DNA of 64,000 nucleotides from Lacisediminihabitans sp040549525. Its GTDB lineage: Bacteria; Actinomycetota; Actinomycetes; Actinomycetales; Microbacteriaceae. The stretch is from contig NZ_JBEPTM010000005.1 in NCBI RefSeq assembly GCF_040549525.1, positions 124,001-188,000 on the forward strand, in the 5' to 3' direction. Within the stretch, counting starts at the first letter, position 1; each line of letters opens with the position of its first letter. Shown here piece by piece: positions 42,965 through 51,989 of the stretch. The notes below the pieces were generated by a model. That model was not told the DNA's origin. It was given only the letters and a program-made list of their open reading frames with translations, and did no database searches. A program made the position numbers and the translations under genes.

Positions 42965-44764
42965 ATGACCAACCCGCAGCCCTTCGGACCCCAGGTGGGT
43001 ACCTCGGCAGCGGAGCACCTCTCCCCGTCGTTCCCCGAGCGGGCCGCCCGCGGTACGGCGGACAAGCTCCGGGCGTGGCAGCAGGAGGCCATCGCGGAAT
43101 ACTTCCTGCGCGAGCCGAAGGACTTCCTCGTGGCCGCGACCCCGGGCGCCGGCAAGACCACCTTCGCGCTCCGCCTGGTCACGGAGCTCCTCGCGCAGCG
43201 CAAGATCGACCGGGTGACCGTCGTCGCCCCGACCGAACATCTCAAGCGGCAGTGGGCGGATGCCGCCCACCGCGTGGGTGTGCGGCTCGATCCGAGCTTC
43301 AAGAACGCCCAGGGCTGGGCCGGCAAGCACTTCCACGGTGTCGCGGTCACCTATGCGCAGGTGGCGACACGGGCGGCCCTCCACCGGTCGATGACCGAGG
43401 GTGGACGCACCCTGGTGATCCTCGACGAGGTGCACCACGGCGGTGACGCGCTCAGCTGGGGGGACGCCATCCGGGAGGCATTCGAGCCGGCGACTCGGCG
43501 TCTCTCCCTCACCGGCACGCCCTTCCGGTCGGACACCTCACCGATCCCGTTCGTGACCTACTACCCGGACGAGCACGGCATCCGCACCTCCCAGGCCGAC
43601 TACGCCTACGGCTACGGCCGGGCCCTTGCCGACGGCGTCGTGCGCCCGGTGATCTTCCTCGCCTACGCGGGCCGGATGCGCTGGCGCACGCGCACCGGGG
43701 ACGAGATGGAGGCCCGGCTCGGCGAGGGAGACACCAAGGACATCACGGCCCAGGCCTGGCGCACCGCGCTCGACCCGGAGGGCGAGTGGGTGCCCGCCGT
43801 GCTCAAGGCCGCCAATCGCCGCCTCACCGAGGTACGTCACGGCATCCCGGATGCCGGTGGGCTCGTGATCGCTACCGACCACTACGCCGCGCGGGCCTAT
43901 GCCGACATCCTCGAGAAGGTGACCGGGGAGGCGCCGACGATCGTGCTCTCCGACGAGAAGGCGGCGAGCGACCGCATAGCCCAGTTCGCGGCGTCCGACT
44001 CGCGCTGGATGGTGGCGGTGCGCATGGTGTCGGAGGGGGTCGACATCCCGCGCCTCGGAGTCGGTGTCTACGCGACATCCGCCTCGACGCCGCTCTTCTT
44101 CGCCCAGGCCATCGGCCGTTTCGTGCGAACCCGGCGCCGGGGTGAGACCGCATCGATCTTCCTGCCGAGCGTGCCATCGCTGCTCGGGCTCGCCTCCGCG
44201 ATGGAGCTGCAGCGGGACCACGCCCTCGACCGGGATCCGGGCGAAGGGCTCGAGGAGATCCTGCTCGACGACGATGCCGCCGACGAGGCGAACCGGGTCG
44301 AATCGGCCTCCGGTGACGCGCTGCTGTTCGACTTCAAGGCCCTCGGCTCCGAGGCGGCCTTCGACCGGGTGCTGTTCGACGGGGACGAATTCGGCGCCGG
44401 GGCCGTGCCGGACAGCCTCGAGGAACTCGACTTCATCGGCATCCCCGGGCTCCTGGAACCCGACCAGGTGAAGGAGCTCCTGCGGCACCGCCACCAGCGC
44501 CAGGCTCGGCGCATCGGCGACCGCCAGCGCCAGGCCGACGAATCCGGGGCGGATGCGGAGATCGTGCCGCTCTATCGCAACCTCAAGGAGCAGCGCGCGC
44601 TGCTCAACAGCCTCGTGGGGATGCGGGCGAAGGGCACCGGGGAGCCGCACGGCATCATCCACGCCGAGTTGCGCCGGATGGCGGGCGGCCCGGCAGTGCC
44701 GCAGGCGAGTGTCTCGCAGCTGCAGGCCCGCATCGACCTGTTGCGTCGCGGCCTTCGCAGCTGA
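42965..44764 (+). CDS. Superfamily 2 DEAD/DEAH-box helicase
   Basis: 599 residues. Motif I AATPGAGKTTFALRLV near residue 58, motif II ILDEVHHGG near 151 (DEVH box), motif III SLTGTPFRSD near 179, and C-terminal motifs in VRMVSEGVDIPRL and AQAIGRFVRTRRRG (motif VI) show a complete SF2 core. The C-terminal 180 residues, acidic then helical and Arg/Gln-rich, are not recognised. It resembles the RecG/UvrB-unrelated ERCC3-like helicases common in actinobacteria; likely DNA repair or nucleic acid remodelling. Leaderless promoter and upstream terminator make it a single-gene unit. Confidence 0.9.
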   Translation: MTNPQPFGPQVGTSAAEHLSPSFPERAARGTADKLRAWQQEAIAEYFLREPKDFLVAATPGAGKTTFALRLVTELLAQRKIDRVTVVAPTEHLKRQWADAAHRVGVRLDPSFKNAQGWAGKHFHGVAVTYAQVATRAALHRSMTEGGRTLVILDEVHHGGDALSWGDAIREAFEPATRRLSLTGTPFRSDTSPIPFVTYYPDEHGIRTSQADYAYGYGRALADGVVRPVIFLAYAGRMRWRTRTGDEMEARLGEGDTKDITAQAWRTALDPEGEWVPAVLKAANRRLTEVRHGIPDAGGLVIATDHYAARAYADILEKVTGEAPTIVLSDEKAASDRIAQFAASDSRWMVAVRMVSEGVDIPRLGVGVYATSASTPLFFAQAIGRFVRTRRRGETASIFLPSVPSLLGLASAMELQRDHALDRDPGEGLEEILLDDDAADEANRVESASGDALLFDFKALGSEAAFDRVLFDGDEFGAGAVPDSLEELDFIGIPGLLEPDQVKELLRHRHQRQARRIGDRQRQADESGADAEIVPLYRNLKEQRALLNSLVGMRAKGTGEPHGIIHAELRRMAGGPAVPQASVSQLQARIDLLRRGLRS

Positions 44765-44773
44765 GGTCGGTCG

Positions 44774-45748
44774 CTAACCGGCGAACGCGTCGACGCCGGT
44801 GAGCTCGGCGGAGAGTGCCCACAGCCGCTCGGCATCCGCCGGATCGATCGCGTGAGCATCGACTCCGCGAACCCGGGCCTCTGGGGTGCCAGCGACGGTC
44901 GGCTCGGCGATGTCGCAGTCCTCGAGGTAGAGCCCACCCCTGCCGTCCAGCTGCGGCGATGTCGCGGCCCAGACTGAGGTGGCCGCGCCTTGCTCGGGAG
45001 TCTTGAAGCGATCGTTCACCGTGCCGTCCTCGGTCATCCAGCCGGAGGCGATCATCTCCTCACGAGGGAGGTGGCGTTGCAGCTCTGTCATGATTCCGCC
45101 GGGATGCACGGCGAAGGCCCGCACACCGAAGGGGGCACCGAGCGTATCGAGTTGGATGGCGAACAGACTGTCGGCCGTCTTCGCTTGCCCGTAGGCCTGC
45201 CACTTGTCGTAGCCGGTCTCGAACTGCGGGTCGTCGAAACGGATTCCGGAGAGCTTATGCCCGGTGGAGGAGAGCGCGATCACCCGTGCACCGCCGTCTC
45301 GCTTCAGCGCGGGCCAGAGCAGGTTCGCGAGCACGTAGTGCCCGAGATGGTTCGTGGCGAACTGCGACTCCCAGCCGGGGCCGACCCGCATCTCCGGGGA
45401 GGCCATGATCGCGGCATTGTCGATCAGGATGTCGAGGCTGCGGTCGGTCGAGAGGAAGTCCTCGGCGAACGCCCGCACGCTGTCGAGGTCGGCGAGATCC
45501 AGCGCGGCGACCTCGACGGCAGCCAAGCCGCGCGCGTCGAGTGCGGCACGGGCCACCTCCGGGCGTCGAGCCGGCACGATCACGGTGGCTCCTGCGCCGA
45601 CGAGGGCGGCGACCGTCTCGATGCCGAGCCCGGAGTAGCCGCCAGTGACGATGGCCAGCTTTCCCTTCAGATCGATGCCGGCCACGACCTCCGCCGCTGT
45701 CGTTCGGGGTCCGAAACCGGAGGGAAGAGGATGCTGTGCAGTGTTCAT
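44774..45748 (-). CDS. Short-chain dehydrogenase/reductase (retinol-dehydrogenase-like)
   Basis: 324 residues. Cofactor motif TGGYSGLG near residue 36, DNAAIM near 110, catalytic serine in ALSSTGHK, and YGQAK for Tyr/Lys near 185. N-terminal extension and C-terminal 90 residues match the longer SDR branch that databases call retinol or light-dependent protochlorophyllide-like reductases; actual substrate unknown. It has a leaderless promoter on the minus strand and converges with the helicase gene, 9 bp apart. Confidence 0.88.
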   Translation of the reverse strand: MNTAQHPLPSGFGPRTTAAEVVAGIDLKGKLAIVTGGYSGLGIETVAALVGAGATVIVPARRPEVARAALDARGLAAVEVAALDLADLDSVRAFAEDFLSTDRSLDILIDNAAIMASPEMRVGPGWESQFATNHLGHYVLANLLWPALKRDGGARVIALSSTGHKLSGIRFDDPQFETGYDKWQAYGQAKTADSLFAIQLDTLGAPFGVRAFAVHPGGIMTELQRHLPREEMIASGWMTEDGTVNDRFKTPEQGAATSVWAATSPQLDGRGGLYLEDCDIAEPTVAGTPEARVRGVDAHAIDPADAERLWALSAELTGVDAFAG

Positions 45749-45754
45749 GAGGTC

Positions 45755-45760
45755 ATGCTA
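45755..45760 (-). promoter_or_regulatory. -10 TAGCAT, leaderless start of SDR gene
   Basis: On the minus strand TAGCAT is 6 nt before ATG 45748. Confidence 0.55.
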
Positions 45761-45950
45761 ACCCCGCAGTCTCGACATCTCATGGCCGGTTGCCGCGCCT
45801 CTCGGCCCATCCGTCGCCAGCAAACGCCTGCCCGAATCGGGGCGGTCCCGCCGCGGCACAGCTTCGCAGAACGGAGCGCGACCGCTCGCTGCTTCCCACC
45901 GCCGGCAGTGCCCCCGTGGTCGTCACCTGTGCGGGTTTTCGGCGGCGGAG

Positions 45951-45982
45951 TCTCTCGGTCGCTCGGTCTCTCGGTCGCTCGC
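45951..45982. repeat. 16-bp tandem duplication
   Basis: TCTCTCGGTCGCTCGG (45951-45966) is followed by TCTCTCGGTCGCTCGC, differing only in the last base. It is just downstream of the dnaE2 stop. Nothing else is recognised in the 238-bp spacer 45749-45986 apart from the SDR promoter. Confidence 0.7.
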
Positions 45983-45986
45983 GTGT

Positions 45987-48900
45987 TCAGCGGAAGTCGC
46001 GGGAGGCCGTGCGGGTCGACATCGGCAACGCTTCGAGACGATCGGCGAGCAGGTTCGTGACGCCCTCGGGCGAGCGCTCGAGAATGCCGCGCACGATGAG
46101 CGCGGGGGAGTCCCTGGCGACACGGCGGTAACGGTTCCACACCCCGACGCTGCAGATCACGTTGACGAGCCCGCTCTCATCCTCGAGGTTCATGAAGGTG
46201 ATGCCGCTCGCTGTTGCGGGCCGTTGCCGGTGGGTCACGACGCCGCCCACCTCGATGCGACGGCCGGATTCCGCCGTCTTCAGGTCATCGGAGCGAAGGG
46301 CCCCGCGCTGCCGGAGCGAGTCACGCAGGTAACGGAGCGGGTGATCGTCGGGGGAGATTCCGGTGGCCCAGAGGTCGGAGGCAAGCACCTCCGAGGTGCT
46401 GGGCATGGAGAACAGCGGCGGCTGAACAGAGACCATGCTGCCGGCGAGAAACTCCTCCCTATCCCGCGCGGCATCTCCCGCGGCCCAGAGCGCTTCCCGC
46501 ATGCTGAGACCGAGCGACTCGAAGGCGCCGGCAGCGGCGAGAGCCTCGAGCTGGGGGGTGGTGAGCCCCACGCGGCGCACGAGGTTTGCGAGGTGGGTGA
46601 AGTCGCCGTTCTCCTCGCGATCGGCGACGATCTTCTTCGCGAGAGTCTCCCCGATGCCGGTGACCTCGGCGAGACCGAGTCGCACCGCGAGGGCTCCGTC
46701 GCGACGGTGGTCGTCGGTGTCGAAGTGTGCTTTGCGGTCGTAGCTGCCGACCGGGGGCTGGATGCGGTCGAGGCAGGAGTCGGTGCCCGTCGGCCCGGCG
46801 AGTGGTGGGGTCTCGACACGCGCCGTAGACGGCGCTACTCGACCAGCGGGACCCGCCTCCAGCCCCGGCTGCCAGCCCGACCGCAGGATGTCGGGACGCC
46901 TCACCTCGACACCGTGCCTGCGGGCATCCGCCACCAGGGAGAGCGGCGAATAGAAGCCCATCGGCTGGGCGCGCAACAGCGACGCGAGAAAGGCCCCGGG
47001 ATAGTGCAGTCTCAGCCAGGAGCTCGCGTACACGAGCAGCCCGAAGCTGAGGCTGTGGCTCTCGGCGAAACCGAAGTTGGCGAAGGCCTCGATCTTGGCG
47101 TAGATGTCGTCGGCGACCTCTCCCACGATGCCGTTGCTCGCCATCCCCCTGTAGAGAGTGGCCCTGAGCGAGGCGATCTTCTCCTGCCCGCGCTTGGATC
47201 CCATCGCGCGGCGCAGCAGGTCCGCGTCATCCGCGCTGCAGCCTCCAACGGCCATGGCCATCTGCATCAGCTGTTCTTGAAACACCGGTATGCCCAGAGT
47301 GCGCTCCAGCGGCTCCTTCAGCTTCGGATGCTGGTAGGTGATCGCCTCCTCGCCGAGCTTGCGCCGCACGAACGGATGCACCGCCCCACCCTGGATGGGC
47401 CCCGGCCGCACCATCGCGATCTGCACCACGAGGTCGTAGAACTTGCGCGGCTGCAACCGGGGGAGCAGGCCCATCTGGGCTCGGCTCTCCACCTGGAACA
47501 CTCCGATCGAGTCAGCGCGACAGAGCTGGTCATAGACGCCCTGCTCCTCCTTGGGGATCGTGGCGAGCTCCCACTCTTCACCCAGATGCTCCCGCACGAG
47601 GTCGAACGTGTGCTGGATGGCGTTGAGCATGCCGAGCCCGAGCAGATCGAACTTGACCAGCCCCATCCAGGCGCAGTCGTCCTTGTCCCACTGCAGCACC
47701 GTCCGGCCGTCCATGCGACCGTGCTCGATCGGGCAGACCTCGCCGACGGGCCGATCGGTGAGCACCATGCCGCCGGAGTGGATGCCCAGGTGTCTCGGGA
47801 GCTTCAAGGCCTCGAGGGCGAGGTTCGTCACCGCATCCGGGATGTCGTGGTCGACACTCGAGAGCAGCGCACCGTGGCGCTCAACCTGCTTCGACCACGC
47901 ATCCTGCTGGCCAGGGCTCGCTCCGAGCGCCTTCGCCATATCCCGCACCGCGAATTTGGGCCGGTACTGGATCACGTTGGCCACCTGCGCCGCGTTCTGC
48001 CGACCGTATTTCTCGTAGACGTACTGGATCGCCTCCTCACGCCGGTTGGAGTCGAAGTCGACGTCGATGTCGGGCTCCTCCTCCCGCATGCTCGAGAGGA
48101 AGCGCTCGAACGGCAGTTTGTAGCCGATCGGGTCGACGGCGGTGATGTTGAGCAGGTAGCAGACCGCGGAGTTCGCGGCCGACCCACGGCCCTGGCAGAG
48201 GATGCCGCGATCCCGCGCGAACTTCACGATGTCCCAGACGATGAGGAAGTAGCCCGGGAAGTCCTTCGCCTCGATCACGTCGAGTTCGTGGGCGATACGG
48301 TCGCGCTCCGAGGGGGCGAGCTGCGGGTAGCGCACCGGCACGGCATCCCAGACCAGGTGGCGGAGGTAGCTCATCGGGGTGTGCCCCTCGGGAACCTGCT
48401 GTTTCGGCAGCTTGGGACGTGCCCGCCGTAACTGGAACGAGAGCTCATCGGCGATCACGACGGTGTGCTCGACGGCACCGGGATAGCGGGCGAATCGCGC
48501 CGCCATCTCGGCTCCGGAGCGCAGATGGGCCGCTCCGGATGCCGGCAGCCAGCCATCCATGTCGTCGAGGCTGCGACGGGCGCGCACCGCCGCAAGGGCC
48601 GACGCCAGCCGGTACTGCTCCGGCCGCGCGTAGTGCACGTTGCCGGTGGCAACCACCTGAAGCCCGCGCCTCCCCGCGATCTCGAAGAGCGCATCGTTGT
48701 GGTCGCTGGCGAGCGGGGTGCCGTGATCGAACAACTCGACGATCACGTTGCGGTGGCCGAACAGGTCGACGAGCCGGTCGATCTGCCGGGTCGCGGCCGC
48801 GGGGGACTCCTCGAGAGCCTGCCGCACGGCGCCCTTGCGGCACCCGGTGAGGATCGCCCAGTGCCCCTCCGCGCGGGCGGCGAGCTCGTCGAGGTCGTAG

Positions 48901-49430
48901 ACCGGACGCCCCTTCTCGAGCCCGGCGAGCTGGGCAGCGGTGAGTGCGCCAGCTAGCCGGTGATAGCCCTCCTCGCGGCGGGCGAGCACGAGCAGGTGGC
49001 TGCCCTCCGGATCGGCGGAGCCGTTCTGGGGTCGGCTGAGGCCGAGAGAGAGCTCGGCACCGAAGACCGTGTCGATCTGCGGATGCTGCTCCGCCGCCTC
49101 CGCGAGGCGCACGACCCCGTAGAAGCCGTCGTGATCGGTCATCGCGAGGGCGTGCAGCCCGAGCCGGGAGGACTCCTCGAGCAACTGTTCGGGGGAGGAC
49201 GCCCCGTCGAGGAAGCTGAAGCTCGAGTGGGCGTGCAACTCGGCGTACGGCACCAGATCGCCCGCCGGTGCCTGCACTGTCTCGAGTGGCGCCTCATAGG
49301 CGCCACGCTTGTGCGACCAACCGGGGCTGTCGCCGCCATCCGCCCTCACCGGCACCTCTCGGGGTCGCCGAACGTCGGACAGCGCCTTCTCGAACTCTGA
49401 CCAGGGGATCGGCGGGTTGTTCCAAGCCAT
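45987..49430 (-). CDS. dnaE2: Error-prone DNA polymerase III alpha subunit DnaE2
   Basis: 1147-residue C-family polymerase used for SOS mutagenesis with ImuA and ImuB. The PHP domain begins YAELHAHSSFSFLDG near residue 62. The polymerase core has CQGRGSAANSAVCYLL, the catalytic acids in EEEPDIDVDFD, and IPVFQEQLMQMAMAVGG; a helix-hairpin-helix and OB fold (VGGVVTHRQRPATASG) follow. About 45 extra residues near 840-890, between RSGWQPG and DHRRDGALAVRLGLAEV, come from a REP-like palindrome inserted in frame (46809-46856). GGAGG lies 6 nt before ATG 49430. It is third in the imuA-imuB-dnaE2 group, 175 bp after imuB. Confidence 0.95.
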   Translation of the reverse strand: MAWNNPPIPWSEFEKALSDVRRPREVPVRADGGDSPGWSHKRGAYEAPLETVQAPAGDLVPYAELHAHSSFSFLDGASSPEQLLEESSRLGLHALAMTDHDGFYGVVRLAEAAEQHPQIDTVFGAELSLGLSRPQNGSADPEGSHLLVLARREEGYHRLAGALTAAQLAGLEKGRPVYDLDELAARAEGHWAILTGCRKGAVRQALEESPAAATRQIDRLVDLFGHRNVIVELFDHGTPLASDHNDALFEIAGRRGLQVVATGNVHYARPEQYRLASALAAVRARRSLDDMDGWLPASGAAHLRSGAEMAARFARYPGAVEHTVVIADELSFQLRRARPKLPKQQVPEGHTPMSYLRHLVWDAVPVRYPQLAPSERDRIAHELDVIEAKDFPGYFLIVWDIVKFARDRGILCQGRGSAANSAVCYLLNITAVDPIGYKLPFERFLSSMREEEPDIDVDFDSNRREEAIQYVYEKYGRQNAAQVANVIQYRPKFAVRDMAKALGASPGQQDAWSKQVERHGALLSSVDHDIPDAVTNLALEALKLPRHLGIHSGGMVLTDRPVGEVCPIEHGRMDGRTVLQWDKDDCAWMGLVKFDLLGLGMLNAIQHTFDLVREHLGEEWELATIPKEEQGVYDQLCRADSIGVFQVESRAQMGLLPRLQPRKFYDLVVQIAMVRPGPIQGGAVHPFVRRKLGEEAITYQHPKLKEPLERTLGIPVFQEQLMQMAMAVGGCSADDADLLRRAMGSKRGQEKIASLRATLYRGMASNGIVGEVADDIYAKIEAFANFGFAESHSLSFGLLVYASSWLRLHYPGAFLASLLRAQPMGFYSPLSLVADARRHGVEVRRPDILRSGWQPGLEAGPAGRVAPSTARVETPPLAGPTGTDSCLDRIQPPVGSYDRKAHFDTDDHRRDGALAVRLGLAEVTGIGETLAKKIVADREENGDFTHLANLVRRVGLTTPQLEALAAAGAFESLGLSMREALWAAGDAARDREEFLAGSMVSVQPPLFSMPSTSEVLASDLWATGISPDDHPLRYLRDSLRQRGALRSDDLKTAESGRRIEVGGVVTHRQRPATASGITFMNLEDESGLVNVICSVGVWNRYRRVARDSPALIVRGILERSPEGVTNLLADRLEALPMSTRTASRDFR
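46809..46856. repeat. REP-like palindromic element inside dnaE2
   Basis: GCGCCGT (46820-46826) and ACGGCGC (46829-46835) form a perfect stem with a 2-nt loop. Outer GGTCTCGA (46809-46816) and TCGACC (46839-46844) extend it imperfectly, and GCGGGACCCGC (46846-46856) is a further small palindrome. Its wording (GGTCTCGACACGC, CTACTCGACCAGCGG) resembles intergenic dispersed repeats I associate with Microbacteriaceae genomes; that likeness is from memory. Confidence 0.65.
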
Positions 49431-49478
49431 CAGTCGCCTCCCTGCCGGCTGCCCTGCCGGCTGCCTGCGCGCGAAAGT

Positions 49479-49534
49479 GGGCGAATGCGGTCATCCCGGG
49501 CTGGCGTGCCGACCCGGAATGACCGCATTCGCCC
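49479..49534. repeat. Long hairpin between imuB and dnaE2
   Basis: Arms 49479-49499 and 49514-49534 are 21 bp, complementary at 20 of 21 positions, with a 14-nt loop. Core reads GGGCGAATGCGGTCAT. There is no U-run, so it may be a dispersed repeat or an RNA structure that attenuates dnaE2 expression. Confidence 0.8.
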
Positions 49535-49541
49535 GGATCGC

Positions 49542-49595
49542 GGGGAGGACGGGGAACACGGGGAGCACGGGCGGCACGGGCGGCACGCGCGGCAC
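49542..49595. repeat. Six 9-bp tandem repeats
   Basis: Units GGGGAGGAC, GGGGAACAC, GGGGAGCAC, GGGCGGCAC, GGGCGGCAC, GCGCGGCAC run head to tail next to the hairpin, just downstream of imuB. Units vary by substitution only. Confidence 0.75.
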
Positions 49596-49605
49596 TCCAC
49601 GCCCA

Positions 49606-51219
49606 TCAGTCGTACCTCGCTTCGGCCCACCACACGCGACTGTCGAGCACGAGCAACCAGGCCACCCCGGCATCGTCCACGACCTGGAAACGGCTCGCCC
49701 GGCGAAAGCTGTCGGCGTCCCACCAGCGCTCGTCGATGATCCAGGGGCCGGCCCAGGCCGCAACGGGATGCAGGGTGCGGCCATCGGTGGAGAACCTGGC
49801 AGGAACGCCGGAGAGCACTCCGCGCTCATCCAGGTCGACGGCACTGCCCGCGGAGTCGATCACCATCGCCGGCTGGGGTGCCTCGAACACGGTGCCGGGC
49901 GTCGGGGTGGGCAGTTGACCGGGCCAGGGAAGACCGTCGGGCTTCGCCGTCTCGGTGCGGTCCCCCCACGCCACGAGACTCTGGCGGTCGAGCAGGGTGC
50001 GTCCGCCCCCGATCGCGGCGGTGAGCACGGCGCCATGCCCGAGCATGCTCTGCACCCGCGAGAGCCCGTGGTGGATCCGTTCGTCATGCCCGGTGCCCCA
50101 CAGCCCCTCTTCGTGGTTGCCGATGGCGTCGACGCTCTCTGGCACGACCCGCACCCGGATGATCCCGGAGCTCAGACCACTGCCGAATGGGTTTCCGGCG
50201 ATGGTGCCGCTGCCCTGCAGTTGCCAGCGCACCCGGTCCACCACATCCGCCGCCGTGAAAGAGCGCGGATGCAGCCAGGTGCGCTCCGACAGCTCTCCCG
50301 ACTCCGAGTCCACCTCGACGCGGATCGAGGTGCAGACGAGCCGTGCCTGCACCAACTTCTCGATGAAGCGATCTGCGGATGCGCGGAAGCCGAAGGTCAC
50401 CTGGTCGATGCGGTCGAGTGGCGGTTCGAAGCCCACCGCGCTGTCGAGTTCCTCCGGCACGATCCGGGGCACGACGGCACGACTGTCGAGACCGCGGGCG
50501 AGCGCATGCACCCGGGTGCCGGTGTCTCCGAAACGCTGCTCGACATCCCGTGGTTCGAGCAGGGCGAACTCACCGAGAGTGCGGATGCCCAGCCGTCGCA
50601 GGAGGGTGGCGAGGGCCTCTTCGCCGAGCAGCCCCACTGGCATGCCCGAGAGGAACTCGGCGGATCCTCCCTCCGGCACGATGCGGATGCGTTGCCGCTG
50701 AGGGCTGCGCGCCGCATGCTCCGCGGTGAATGGCCCATCGGCGATACCGACCCGTGAACCGTGGATGCCGAGCGCATCGAGCGCATCGAGCAGCCACAGC
50801 GCCGCCTCCTCCTCGCCGCCGTAATAGCGGGCGGGTCCGCGGGCCCGTACCGCACAGGTTCCCGGACGCAGCACCTGGGCTCCGGGCATCGTCTCCTCGA
50901 TCGCCTCGAGCACCGGCTCGAAGGCGCGGATGTCGAGCGCGGGATCGTAGTCGAGCACCCGGAGTTCCGGACAGCGGGCCTGGGCTTCGCGCAGCCGGAG
51001 TCCGCGCCGCACCCCCTCACCGCGCGCCGATGCCGAGCAGGCGAAGACCTGGCCGGCGTCGATGAGGGCGAGTAGGGCATCCGCTGCGGTCGGATTGCTG
51101 CCGGTGCCTGTGCCGGTGCCCGCGAGGCGCAGCGCAGCAGTGATGGGCCAGTCGGGGCACCACAGCACGATGGTGCGCAGGGGGGCGCCGGGCGGGGAAA
51201 GAGTGGTGGTGCGACGCAT
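49606..51219 (-). CDS. imuB: ImuB, Y-family polymerase-like mutasome protein
   Basis: 537-residue inactive relative of Y-family polymerases that links DnaE2 to the sliding clamp. N-terminal RTIVLWCPDWPITAA is the ImuB opening; the palm region GGEEEAALWLLDALDALG and FLSGMPVGLLGEEALATLLRRLGI (helix-hairpin-helix) follow. The catalytic acid cluster of active Y polymerases is not seen, as in known ImuB. The C-terminal SRVWWAEARYD is typical. ATG 51219 overlaps the imuA TGA by one base. A short GTGTGTG run near residue 30 is a small expansion of a 6-bp repeat. Confidence 0.93.
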   Translation of the reverse strand: MRRTTTLSPPGAPLRTIVLWCPDWPITAALRLAGTGTGTGSNPTAADALLALIDAGQVFACSASARGEGVRRGLRLREAQARCPELRVLDYDPALDIRAFEPVLEAIEETMPGAQVLRPGTCAVRARGPARYYGGEEEAALWLLDALDALGIHGSRVGIADGPFTAEHAARSPQRQRIRIVPEGGSAEFLSGMPVGLLGEEALATLLRRLGIRTLGEFALLEPRDVEQRFGDTGTRVHALARGLDSRAVVPRIVPEELDSAVGFEPPLDRIDQVTFGFRASADRFIEKLVQARLVCTSIRVEVDSESGELSERTWLHPRSFTAADVVDRVRWQLQGSGTIAGNPFGSGLSSGIIRVRVVPESVDAIGNHEEGLWGTGHDERIHHGLSRVQSMLGHGAVLTAAIGGGRTLLDRQSLVAWGDRTETAKPDGLPWPGQLPTPTPGTVFEAPQPAMVIDSAGSAVDLDERGVLSGVPARFSTDGRTLHPVAAWAGPWIIDERWWDADSFRRASRFQVVDDAGVAWLLVLDSRVWWAEARYD

Positions 51220-51983
51220 CAGGCCGTCGCTTCGTGAAGATGAGCCTCGCGAAGATGAGCCTCGTGCCGGTACGCCTCGTGCAGATGAGCCTCGTGCCGG
51301 TTGCTCGTCTCCGGCTGGGTGAACCTGTCGACCTCGGAGAACTGCTCGTTGAGATCGGGCAGCCACAGACGCGCACTCCGCGGGCGCCCGGCGCGACTGG
51401 AGACCGTGACCGTGGCCTGCCGGGCGCTGAGATGACCGTTGCCCTGGCCGATACCGCTCCAGCGACTGTCGGAGAGGCTCAGCATCGCCTCGCTCTGCGG
51501 CCATGGCCCCAGCACGATGAGGGTCGCCCCGCGCTGCCTCAGCCGGGCGCTCAGGCGCGCGACACTCGAGTCGCTCGCTCGCTTGGGCGGCCGGGTGACG
51601 ACCACCCCGAGCACATCGGCGATCGCCGCGGTGACGCCGAGCCACTGCTCGCCGGGATGCGGCACAAGCACGAGCCGCTCAAGGTCGATGCCGAAATGCT
51701 GGGCAGCCTCCACCCCGAACTCGGGGACGCCGATGACACCGCACCACGAACCCGCCGCAGAGGGACCGGCGAGCAGCGCCATGAGCAGCGTCGCGGAATT
51801 ATCCACCGAGTAGGTCGCGCCCTCTTTGAGCCCCCCGCCGGGCAGCAGACCGGCGATCGCCGGGTGAGTGGGGATCGTGCGAGTATCGAGAGTGGTCGCC
51901 TGCATCGAACGGATGCGCGCCTGAAGCTCTTCGACGGTGGCTCGCGTGGGCGAGTCGTCGAGAACTGCTGCTGCGGAGGCCAT
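51219..51983 (-). CDS. imuA: ImuA-type RecA-like mutasome protein
   Basis: 254-residue RecA-fold relative (actinobacterial ImuA'). HPAIAGLLPGGGLKEGATYSV is the RecA-like opening near residue 40; the Walker A is degenerate (SVDNSATLLMALLAG lacks GKT). RPPKRASDSSVARLSARLRQRGA and VSSRAGRPRSARLWLP also fit. The last 25 residues are a His/Glu/Ala tail built from 15-bp DNA repeats (HEAHL-type units). ATG 51983 is chosen because the LexA box and promoter lie immediately upstream and would be inside a gene starting at 52031. First gene of the imuA-imuB-dnaE2 group. Confidence 0.88.
   Translation of the reverse strand: MASAAAVLDDSPTRATVEELQARIRSMQATTLDTRTIPTHPAIAGLLPGGGLKEGATYSVDNSATLLMALLAGPSAAGSWCGVIGVPEFGVEAAQHFGIDLERLVLVPHPGEQWLGVTAAIADVLGVVVTRPPKRASDSSVARLSARLRQRGATLIVLGPWPQSEAMLSLSDSRWSGIGQGNGHLSARQATVTVSSRAGRPRSARLWLPDLNEQFSEVDRFTQPETSNRHEAHLHEAYRHEAHLREAHLHEATA
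51238..51297. repeat. Four 15-bp tandem repeats at the 3' end of imuA
   Basis: Units AGATGAGCCTCGCGA, AGATGAGCCTCGTGC, CGGTACGCCTCGTGC, AGATGAGCCTCGTGC (plus strand); part of a fifth follows. They encode the repeated pentapeptide HEA[HY][LR] on the minus strand. Confidence 0.75.
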
Positions 51984-51989
51984 TCCCTC

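Noticed and set aside
46224..48431. 735-codon open frame on the plus strand opposite dnaE2
   Set aside because: Antisense shadow of a well-supported DnaE2 frame; composition is Arg/Gly/Val/His-rich with no family motif.
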